A DNA stretch of 16,461 bases from Trebonia sp. GTDB lineage: Bacteria; Actinomycetota; Actinomycetes; Streptosporangiales; Streptosporangiaceae. Numbering within the stretch: position 1 is the stretch's first letter; the number at the start of each line of letters is the position of its first letter. Under the pieces are notes generated by a model. The model saw only the letters and a program-made list of their open reading frames with translations, searched no databases and was not told the origin of the DNA. The stretch covers positions 1 to 16,461 of the forward strand of contig JASHXJ010000422.1 of NCBI GenBank assembly GCA_030043595.1, read 5' to 3'. Made by a program: the position numbers and the translations under genes. Of the stretch, positions 1-5,942 are shown piece by piece.

Positions 1-165
1 CGGCGAGTTCGGCGCGGTCGGCCGCGACGGCCGCGAACGCGGCGCGCACGTCGTCGGCGCCCGCCGCGGACGGCGCGCCCCGGGCGTTTCCCGGGGCAGG
101 CGCGTCTGCCAGGTACACCTCCCCCGCGGCTATCCCGTCGGAGACTGGTGTTCCTTGGTAAGTGG

Positions 166-169
<4 letters not shown>
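1..169 (-). CDS. PTS Enzyme I-like N-terminus (probable DhaM-type phosphoryl donor), partial
   Basis: Only the first 56 codons are in the window; the gene continues off the left edge. The N-terminus (MTTYQGTPVSDGIAAGEVYLAD) has the G-x-x-x-S-x-G-I-A-x-G pattern that opens PTS Enzyme I, the PEP-dependent kinase of HPr. Its ATG overlaps the dhaL stop codon as ATGA, so it is translationally coupled to dhaL, and by position it should supply phosphoryl groups for dihydroxyacetone phosphorylation. E. coli DhaM has the order EIIA, HPr, EI-N; here the EI-like part comes first. It is therefore either a rearranged DhaM or a separate Enzyme I. The kinase-linked role is inferred from context; the EI-like start is seen directly. 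Confidence 0.72.
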
Positions 170-819
<650 letters not shown>

Positions 820-824
820 GGGAC

Positions 825-1817
825 CTAGCGTCCCCACCTCAGGGCGGGCGTGTCTACCGGCGCGTCCCACAGCCTTGTCAGGGTGTCGGTCAGGCCGCAC
901 ACCGTGACAGAGAAGCCCTGCATCTCCAGGCTCGTGATGTAGTTGCCGACGAGGTTGCGGGCGATGCGCCCGCCGCGCGCCCGGATGCAGGAGGCCACCT
1001 CGTTGTACATGACGTAGAGCTCGAGCAGCGGGGTCCCGCCCATGCCGTTGACCATGACGAGCAGCTCACCGTCGAGCGGGATGTCGGCGGCGATCGCGTC
1101 GAGCGCGACGGCCGCGAGCTCGCGCGCGGAGCGCATCGGGCCGCGGTGCCGGCCTGGCTCGCCGTGGATGCCGATGCCGAGCTCGATCTCGGAGCCGCCC
1201 AGCTCGAACGTCGGCTTGCCTGCCGCCGGGGTGGTGCACGAGGTCAGCGCGACACCGAAGGAGCGGGACCGGTCGTTCACCTCCCGCGCCACCGCGGCGA
1301 CGGCCGTCAGGTCCGCGTCCTCCTCGGCGAGCGCCCCGGCGATCTTCTCGACGAGCACCGTCGCGCCGACGCCCCGGCGGCCGGCGGTGTACAGGGAGTC
1401 CTCGACCGCTACGTCGTCGTTGACGATGACGCTGGCGACCTCGATGCCCTCATCCCCGGCGAGCTCGGCGGCCATCTGGAAGTTCAGCACGTCGCCGGTG
1501 TAGTTCTTCACCACCTGCAGCACGCCCGCGCCGGCGCTGACCGCCCTGGTGGCCAGCAGCACCTGGTCAGGCACCGGGGACGTGAAGACCTCCCCGGGGC
1601 AGGCCGCGTCGAGCATGCCGTACCCGACGAAGCCCCCGTGCAGCGGCTCGTGCCCGGAACCGCCGCCGGACACCAGGCCGACCTTGCCTGGCCTCGGTCC
1701 CCCGGCGCGCAGGATGACCTTGTTCTCGACGTCGACCACGAGCGACGGGTGCGCGGCGGCGACCCCCGCCAGCGCGTCCGTGACCACGGTGTCCGGCGCG
1801 TTGATGAGCTTCTTCAT
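825..1817 (-). CDS. dhaK: Dihydroxyacetone kinase substrate-binding subunit DhaK
   Basis: A 330-residue cytoplasmic subunit that binds dihydroxyacetone covalently through a histidine as a hemiaminal. Key residues are visible at the numbering known for E. coli DhaK: H56 in GGGSGHEP, D109 in NYTGDV and H218 in GIGIHGEPG, so the protein should be active. It belongs to the PTS-dependent (DhaK plus DhaL) type rather than the single-chain ATP-dependent kinase, because dhaL is a separate gene directly downstream. The ATG at 1817 has a GGAG seven bases upstream and overlaps the stop of the upstream aquaporin remnant as ATGA. The product, dihydroxyacetone phosphate, enters glycolysis. Regulation probably acts from the dyad at 2070-2101. 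Confidence 0.97.
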   Translation of the reverse strand: MKKLINAPDTVVTDALAGVAAAHPSLVVDVENKVILRAGGPRPGKVGLVSGGGSGHEPLHGGFVGYGMLDAACPGEVFTSPVPDQVLLATRAVSAGAGVLQVVKNYTGDVLNFQMAAELAGDEGIEVASVIVNDDVAVEDSLYTAGRRGVGATVLVEKIAGALAEEDADLTAVAAVAREVNDRSRSFGVALTSCTTPAAGKPTFELGGSEIELGIGIHGEPGRHRGPMRSARELAAVALDAIAADIPLDGELLVMVNGMGGTPLLELYVMYNEVASCIRARGGRIARNLVGNYITSLEMQGFSVTVCGLTDTLTRLWDAPVDTPALRWGR

Positions 1818-2029
1818 GACGTGGCTCCACTGACTTGCCGCTGTGACCGTTCTTCGTCGCCGGGCACCCGGGAGCCAGGCTGGATCTCCCCGGCCAGGTA
1901 CGCGGGCAGTTGCACCCAGTGCACCGAGCCGCCGAACGCGCCCTGCATGACCACGGCACCAAGGTAACGCGCCGGGTTGATCGCCGCCCCGGTGGCCGGG
2001 CCGAGGATGATGATGATCGCGAAGACCAC
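1814..2029 (-). pseudogene. Remnant of a MIP/aquaglyceroporin (GlpF-type) gene
   Basis: A 71-codon frame from a GTG at 2029 carries the second NPA loop of major intrinsic proteins: GPATGAAINPARYLG, preceded by a short hydrophobic run (VVFAIIIIL) and followed by WVQLPAYLAGEI, which resembles the start of TM6. MIP channels have about 250-290 residues and six membrane helices. Here everything before the end of TM5 is missing, and the match stops inside TM6, after which the tail is polar. No MIP sequence was found in the other minus-strand frames up to 2200. The frame still ends in an ATGA overlap with dhaK, and a GGGGAGG lies about 11 bases before the GTG, so translation coupling to dhaK may persist. 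A glycerol facilitator beside dhaKL makes functional sense; the remnant cannot form a channel. Confidence 0.75.
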
Positions 2030-2063
2030 CCTGCGGTTCGCCTCCCCTGGCGAAGCCCTGTCC

Positions 2064-2101
2064 CGTTTCGAAACGTGTTCGACATCACCGAACAGCGTTT
2101 C
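2064..2101. promoter_or_regulatory. Candidate operator dyad of the dha operon
   Basis: Positions 2064-2075 form a perfect 12-bp palindrome (CGTTTCGAAACG). Overlapping its right half, GAAACGTGTTCG (2070-2081) pairs with CGAACA-g-CGTTTC (2089-2101), a 12-bp-arm dyad with one extra base and a 7-base centre. The inner half-sites TGTTCG/CGAACA resemble those of DeoR-family glycerol repressors such as E. coli GlpR, but the centre is 7 rather than 4 bases. It lies about 40 bases upstream of the glpF remnant and 100 bases upstream of the divergent DUF429 gene. No regulator gene for it is in the window. The dyad is seen; its role is inferred. Confidence 0.55.
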
Positions 2102-2198
2102 ACCGCAACGTACGCCCGGCAGGTGTGCCCGTCAAGAGGGCAGCCGCGGGTAACGTGGCAGTCGGCACGGCTCGTTCGGAATAAAAAGGGTTTTCCTG

Positions 2199-2858
2199 GT
2201 GATCGTGACAGGCGTCGACGGCTGCGGCAGCGGCTGGATCGCGGTCGCGCTGTCCGCTCGCGGGACCGTGCTGCGTGCCCGGACCGCGGCGACGCTGGAC
2301 GCGCTGGGCATCGAGGGTGTCACCGGCATCGACATGCCGCTCGGGCTGCTCGCCGACGGCTGGCGCACTGCCGACGCGCTGGCGCGCGCCCGGCTCGGCC
2401 GGCGCGGCGCGTCGGTATTCACGATCCCGCCGCGGGCGGTCTGGACGGCGGCGGACTACGCGTCGGCGAACGCCTTGTGCCGGGAGCTCACCGGCCGTGG
2501 CATGTCCGCGCAGGCCTGGGGGCTGCGGGCCAGGCTGCTCGAGGCCGACCGGTTCCGGCCGGGGTCCCGCTGCCCGCTGTACGAGGTGCATCCCGAGCTT
2601 TCCTTCGCCGAGCTATCCGGGGCGCCGCTGCCCGCCAGCAAGCACTCTCCCGGCGGGCGCGCGCTGCGGCGCGCCCTCCTCGCGGGGGCTGGCATCGTGC
2701 TGCCGGAACGGGTGGCGGGCGCGGGCGAGGATGACCTGCTTGACGCGGCCGCGGTAGCGTGGAGCGCCCGGCGGATCGCCACCGGGACCGGGCGCGTCCT
2801 GCCCGACCCGCCGCAGCAGCGGGGCGACGACGGGTTCGAGATCGCGATCCGGTACTAA
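2199..2858 (+). CDS. DUF429 family protein
   Basis: A 219-residue protein of the DUF429 family (RNase H-like fold predicted for the family; biochemical role not established). Family landmarks are in order: GVDGCGSGW at 5-13 with D7, GIDMPLGLL at 43-51 with D45, an LGRRGASVFTIPPR segment at 66-79, YEVHPELSF at 128-136, SKHSPGGR at 147-154, and EDDLLDAAAVAW at 177-188 near the C-terminus. The conserved acids D7, D45, E129 and D182 are placed like an RNase H-type acidic centre. Start is GTG at 2199; AAAAAGGG ends eight bases upstream. It is divergent from the dha operon and 46 bases upstream of the reductase gene, so it may share a transcript with the latter. No membrane segment or signal peptide is present. 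Confidence 0.85.
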   Translation: MIVTGVDGCGSGWIAVALSARGTVLRARTAATLDALGIEGVTGIDMPLGLLADGWRTADALARARLGRRGASVFTIPPRAVWTAADYASANALCRELTGRGMSAQAWGLRARLLEADRFRPGSRCPLYEVHPELSFAELSGAPLPASKHSPGGRALRRALLAGAGIVLPERVAGAGEDDLLDAAAVAWSARRIATGTGRVLPDPPQQRGDDGFEIAIRY

Positions 2859-2904
2859 TTAACGTGATCTTTGCTAATGAGGGCAACCGGCACAGGAGGG
2901 ATAC

Positions 2905-3561
2905 ATGACGACGATCGCGATCTTCGGCGGGACCGGATACGCGGGCAGCGCCATCAGGGACGAGGCGCTGCGGCGCGGGTTCAGGGTGATCTCGGTGACC
3001 CGGTCGGGGGCTCCGGCCGACGCCCCGCAGGCACCCGGGCTGGAGTTCCGGCACGGGAACGTTCACGACGCGGCGCTGGTCGGCCGGGTCGCCGCCGAGG
3101 CCGACGTCATCGTGGTCTCGGTACGCTTCTCCCCGCAGCCGGACGGCAACCGGCTGATCGACGCGTTCCCGGCGCTGACCAGCGCGTGCGCGGCGGACGG
3201 CACGCGGCTCGGCGTCGTCGGCGGCGCGGCCTCGCTGCTGGTCAGCGACGGCGGTCCGCGGCTGATCGACACGCCGGAGTTCCCTGACGCCTTCAAGCCG
3301 GAGGCGGGCAGCGCCGCGGACACGCTCGACCTGCTGCGCGCGGACGCCACCGGCGCCGACTGGTTCTTCGTGTCGCCCGCGCGCGAGTTCGGGTCCTACA
3401 ACCCGGGCGAGCCGCTCGGCAGGTACCGGGTGGGCGGGGACGTCCTGCTGACGGACGAAACCGGGAAGTCGAACATCTCGGGCGCGGACTTCGCGCTCGC
3501 GATCGTCGACGAGATCGACAATCCCGTGCACCACAGGACGCGGTTCACCGTCGCGTACTGA
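2905..3561 (+). CDS. NAD(P)-binding reductase, COG2910 type (putative NADH-flavin reductase)
   Basis: A 218-residue single-domain Rossmann protein. The dinucleotide loop GGTGYAG is at 8-14 right after the first strand, and R33 (VTRSG) after the second strand suggests NADP preference. The chain lacks the YxxxK pair of classical SDRs. The later motifs (VVGGAASLL, DTPEFP, SPAREFG, GRYRVGGDVLL, KSNISGADFALAIVDEID, and the ending HRTRFTVAY) match the COG2910/NmrA-like group often annotated as putative NADH-flavin reductase or atypical epimerase. The ATG follows AGGAGGG at a good distance. It probably follows the DUF429 gene on one transcript and ends at the hairpin cluster 3570-3665. The physiological substrate cannot be read from sequence. 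Confidence 0.86.
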   Translation: MTTIAIFGGTGYAGSAIRDEALRRGFRVISVTRSGAPADAPQAPGLEFRHGNVHDAALVGRVAAEADVIVVSVRFSPQPDGNRLIDAFPALTSACAADGTRLGVVGGAASLLVSDGGPRLIDTPEFPDAFKPEAGSAADTLDLLRADATGADWFFVSPAREFGSYNPGEPLGRYRVGGDVLLTDETGKSNISGADFALAIVDEIDNPVHHRTRFTVAY

Positions 3562-3569
3562 GGCCGCGC

Positions 3570-3665
3570 CGGCGCCTTAGGCGCCGCCGGGAGCTGAGGC
3601 GTGCCGGGCGCGGAAACAGGGCTCCGCGCCCGGCCTGTCCCCCGGCCCTCCCCCTCCTAGGGCCG
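3570..3665. terminator. Cluster of three hairpins, intrinsic-type terminator
   Basis: Three consecutive dyads follow the reductase gene: CGGCGCC-tta-GGCGCCG (3570-3586), a perfect 12-bp stem GCCGGGCGCGGA/TCCGCGCCCGGC with an 8-base loop (3603-3634), and CGGCCCT/AGGGCCG with a 9-base loop (3643-3665). There is no T-tract, which is common for actinobacterial terminators. A near-direct repeat of CCTGTCCCCCG lies inside and just after the cluster (near 3634 and 3667). It should insulate the reductase transcript from the tetR promoter. Confidence 0.72.
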
Positions 3666-3690
3666 CCCTGTCCCCCGTCCACAAGCCTGC

Positions 3691-3750
3691 ATGAGACATT
3701 AAGTCTAATGTCTCATCGAAGCTATGTGAGTACATAGAGATTCATGTCTC
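3691..3750. promoter_or_regulatory. Palindromic operator cluster upstream of the TetR-type gene
   Basis: A perfect 26-bp dyad lies at 3691-3716: ATGAGACATTA (3691-3701), centre AGTC, TAATGTCTCAT (3706-3716). Five bases on, CTATGT-GAGT-ACATAG (3722-3737) is a second perfect dyad, and GAGA-TTCATG-TCTC (3737-3750) repeats the TGTCTC half-site a third time. The segment is strikingly AT-rich for this genome. The spacing and symmetry suit a dimeric TetR-family repressor acting on the promoter just downstream. Confidence 0.72.
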
Positions 3751-3770
3751 GATTTGTGAACGGTGATACT
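3741..3770 (+). promoter_or_regulatory. Candidate promoter of the TetR-type gene
   Basis: A possible -35 TTCATG (3741-3746) and -10 GATACT (3765-3770) are separated by 18 bases, giving a start near 3777 and a 5' leader of about 46 bases. The -35 lies inside the third operator half-site pair, as expected for autorepression. The match to the consensus is only moderate. Confidence 0.4.
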
Positions 3771-3822
3771 GTCCGTCGGTACGATGTGACTAAGCGCAGT
3801 TAACTGGAAACCGGGAGAAGCG

Positions 3823-4653
3823 ATGGGCGTTCCGGTCCGGCCGGAGCGCGTGCCGGCGGAAGAAGTCAGGCAGCGCATGCTTGAGGCTGGGCGAGAGCTG
3901 GTCCTGCGCACGGGCGCCGCGCTCACCATCGAGCACCTGCGGCTTGAGGAGGTCATCCAGCGGGCACGGGTCCCGCGCAGCTCGGTGTACCGGATGTGGC
4001 CGTACAAAGAGGACTACATCGACGAGCTCCTGTGCTACCTGGCGGGCCCGGGAAGCTGGTTCAACGACAGCGCCGTCTTCGACCCGGAGACGTTCGCCGT
4101 GGTGGACCGGGTGCTGGCGGACAACAAGCACCTGCTGGCCACGGCCGATGGCCGCCGGGCGCTGCTGTGCGAGGCGATACGCCTGGCGACGGCACGCAAC
4201 TACCAGGCGCTGAGCGACAGTCCCGCATGGCGGCTGCACACCGCGCTTGTCGCCACGCTGGGCTCGACCCGCAGTGACGAGGCCCGGCAGAAGATCGCGG
4301 CCGCCCTTGAGGACGCGCAATCTCAGTCGCGCAGCTCGATGGTGACCCTGTACGGCTACCTCGCCGACGTGCTCGGCCTGCGCATGCGTGACGCCGCGCG
4401 AACCCCCGAGCACATGATCCTCGCCAGCGGCCTGCTCGTGCAGAGCCTGGCGCTGCGCAACGTGCAGGTCCAGGCGACCATTACCGACACCCCCGGCGCG
4501 GCCCACGTGGACGGCCTGCTCAACGCCCCGCTCCCCGGCCCGGGCCTGAACGGCGAGCCCGCGCCGTGGTCGCTTGCCGCGTTCGCGTACCTCGCCATCA
4601 TCGACGCGTTCACCGAGCTCGACCCGGACTTCGTCCCTCCGGGGAATCCCTGA
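3823..4653 (+). CDS. TetR/AcrR-type transcriptional regulator
   Basis: A 276-residue predicted DNA-binding protein. The N-terminal 65 residues fit the TetR helix-turn-helix: an opening helix (VRQRMLEAGRELVLRTG), then LTIEHLRLEEVIQRARVPRS and SVYRMWPYKEDYIDELL, the usual V-x-x-x-A-x-V-x-x-x-S-x-Y-x-x-W/F pattern at about 44-60. The remaining 200 residues are largely helical and variable, as expected for the ligand-binding and dimer domain, and are somewhat longer than the usual TetR length of 190-220. GGGAGAAG lies just before the ATG. The palindromes at 3691-3750 are its probable operator. The target could be itself or genes outside the window; the ligand is unknown. It converges with the next gene, 9 bases away. 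Confidence 0.82.
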   Translation: MGVPVRPERVPAEEVRQRMLEAGRELVLRTGAALTIEHLRLEEVIQRARVPRSSVYRMWPYKEDYIDELLCYLAGPGSWFNDSAVFDPETFAVVDRVLADNKHLLATADGRRALLCEAIRLATARNYQALSDSPAWRLHTALVATLGSTRSDEARQKIAAALEDAQSQSRSSMVTLYGYLADVLGLRMRDAARTPEHMILASGLLVQSLALRNVQVQATITDTPGAAHVDGLLNAPLPGPGLNGEPAPWSLAAFAYLAIIDAFTELDPDFVPPGNP

Positions 4654-4667
4654 CCTGGACAGTCAGG
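4649..4667. terminator. Short dyad spanning the two convergent stop codons
   Basis: CCTGAC (4649-4654) and GTCAGG (4662-4667) form a 6-bp dyad with a 7-base centre that contains or abuts the stop codons of both convergent genes. It could act as a small bidirectional terminator. The stem is weak and has no T-tract. Confidence 0.3.
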
Positions 4668-5712
4668 CTTGCCGCCTGGCCCGGGCTAGTTCCATCACCC
4701 GGTCGCTGAGCACGGCGACGCTCGGCACCGGATCGCTCTCGTAGTACCCGGGCTTGCGCTTGCGCAGCAGGGCCTCGCCGTGCTGGGTCCACGTGAAACC
4801 CCGGTTCCCGAGCACCCGCCGGAACACGGCGTCGGCGCCCTGCGGGTACGCCGCCGCCAGCCGGCGCAGCGGCAGCGGCGGGATGCTGTCCTCGCGCAGG
4901 TAGGCGCGCAGCACGCTGGCGTGCGCCTGGTCCGTGGCCAGCCCCGGCTCGGCGAACATCTCGCGAAGCATCCCGTACTCGGGTACCACGACGAACCCGT
5001 CGAGCTCGTCGTAGATGATCCCGACGGTGTCGAACTCGAAGAAGCCCGCCGGCATCACGAACGTGGTCTCGCCGCTTTCCGAGACCGTCCGGTGCCGGCC
5101 GCGCGCCGCGAGAGCGGCGTCCCGGCGCCGCCTGTAGTAGGCGTTGAGCCGCCCCTCCGCCTCGAGGGTGGGGAGCACCAGCTCGTCGGCACCGAAGAAC
5201 GCCAGGAACTCCTCTCGGTCCCTGCGCATATGCTCCCAGCCCTGCTTCACCTTGTCCGGGTTGCGGAACACCAGCTCCGGCTCCCGCGTGGCCATGTCGA
5301 TCGCCAGCCGCGCGACCTGCCTGGCGGCAGAGGCGGGGTGCACTGTCTCCGTTCCCGAGGTGAGCCACGCCGCGTCGTCCTCGGTCAGCGGCAGCAGCAT
5401 GCCGGACAGGAACATGCCCGTCGCGAGCTGGCGCGACAGCCCGACGACGCGGTACTCCAGGTCGTCCACCAGGTTCGCCGCGGTGATTGCGGCCGGGTCC
5501 GCCGCGCGGACCTCGAAGACGCCGCGGACCGCGTCGTCCCGCCAGCCGAGCAGCAGCTGCCTGTCGGCCCGCGTCAGGTCGCGCCGCGAGGCAAGGAGCC
5601 GGCCGATCGCCGCCAGCCCGCCGGCGTCCGCCACCGCCTGCCGCAGCGCCTCGCCGCGCTCGATGAGCCGCGGAAGCTGGCCGCCGTCCCTGCCAGCCTG
5701 CGGTGCGCCCAT
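4663..5712 (-). CDS. Uncharacterised 349-residue protein
   Basis: I do not recognise a named family. The protein is soluble by eye: no signal peptide and no membrane helix. A helical N-terminus (1-50) is followed by a beta-rich part with GVFEVRAAD near 64-72 and NLVDDLEYRV at 80-89, a pattern I associate with uncharacterised actinobacterial proteins. A basic helical stretch with RNAYYRRRRDAALAARGRHR lies near 188-207, then GETTFVMPAGFFEFDTVGI at about 214-232 and YDELDGFVVVPEYGML at 234-249. There is no obvious catalytic signature. The ATG at 5712 lacks a good Shine-Dalgarno sequence. A TAGGGT ending six bases upstream could be a -10 of a leaderless transcript. Interspersed repeat copy A lies 70-130 bases upstream. 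Confidence 0.75.
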   Translation of the reverse strand: MGAPQAGRDGGQLPRLIERGEALRQAVADAGGLAAIGRLLASRRDLTRADRQLLLGWRDDAVRGVFEVRAADPAAITAANLVDDLEYRVVGLSRQLATGMFLSGMLLPLTEDDAAWLTSGTETVHPASAARQVARLAIDMATREPELVFRNPDKVKQGWEHMRRDREEFLAFFGADELVLPTLEAEGRLNAYYRRRRDAALAARGRHRTVSESGETTFVMPAGFFEFDTVGIIYDELDGFVVVPEYGMLREMFAEPGLATDQAHASVLRAYLREDSIPPLPLRRLAAAYPQGADAVFRRVLGNRGFTWTQHGEALLRKRKPGYYESDPVPSVAVLSDRVMELARARRQA

Positions 5713-5750
5713 TCCAGCACCCTACCTGTGCTCCGCCCTGCTGATCAGTT

Positions 5751-5777
5751 CGGCCCGGCTCGGCCCGGCTCGGCCCG
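5751..5777. repeat. Short tandem repeat, 10-bp unit
   Basis: CGGCCCGGCT is repeated twice exactly and then continues as CGGCCCG, about 2.7 units, in the upstream region of the 349-residue protein gene. The 10-bp period is one helical turn. It is adjacent to interspersed repeat copy A. Confidence 0.85.
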
Positions 5778-5782
5778 TTCCC

Positions 5783-5845
5783 TTTCCCGTCCGTCACGTT
5801 AGCCACTCCCGTTTGCCTTTGTATGCGCTACGACCACTTTCGGCG
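5783..5845 (-). repeat. Interspersed repeat, copy A
   Basis: Read on the minus strand, this copy contains CGCATACAAAG (5827 to 5817), 19 variable bases, then GTGACGGACGGGAAA (5797 to 5783). Both blocks recur exactly in copy C at 11431-11474, and similarity extends beyond the first block to about 5845. Copy B, 46 bases away, is in the opposite orientation. It lies upstream of the 349-residue protein gene. No known mobile element or coding explanation was recognised. Confidence 0.72.
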
Positions 5846-5864
5846 TCGTTTTGTCCTGATATGT

Positions 5865-5908
5865 CGTGCGGAACGCATACAAAGCGAACAGGAGAGACTG
5901 GTGTGACG
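5865..5908 (+). repeat. Interspersed repeat, copy B (inverted relative to A)
   Basis: On the plus strand, CGCATACAAAG (5874-5884) is followed after 18 bases by GTGACG (5903-5908), and the intervening AGGAGAGACTGGTGTGACG resembles copy C (AGCGGAAGGGACTGGGGTGACG). With copy A it forms an inverted repeat whose inner 11-bp arms, 5817-5827 and 5874-5884, are perfectly complementary. The final GACGGGAAA block is not conserved here. It points toward the 3' end of the NACHT gene. Confidence 0.65.
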
Positions 5909-5942
5909 TAAGGCCGGGCGCCCGGAGTGGCGGCTGCGGCGG

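Noticed and set aside
2488..3534. 348-codon minus-strand frame over the DUF429 and reductase genes
   Set aside because: It crosses two genes with clear family motifs, and its own translation is compositionally biased.
4610..5806. 398-codon minus-strand frame starting inside repeat copy A
   Set aside because: It is out of frame with the 349-residue protein and gives Arg/Gly/Ala-rich low-complexity sequence.
5914..5925. Perfect palindrome CCGGGCGCCCGG after repeat copy B
   Set aside because: It has no loop and is short; such GC palindromes are expected often by chance at this base composition.
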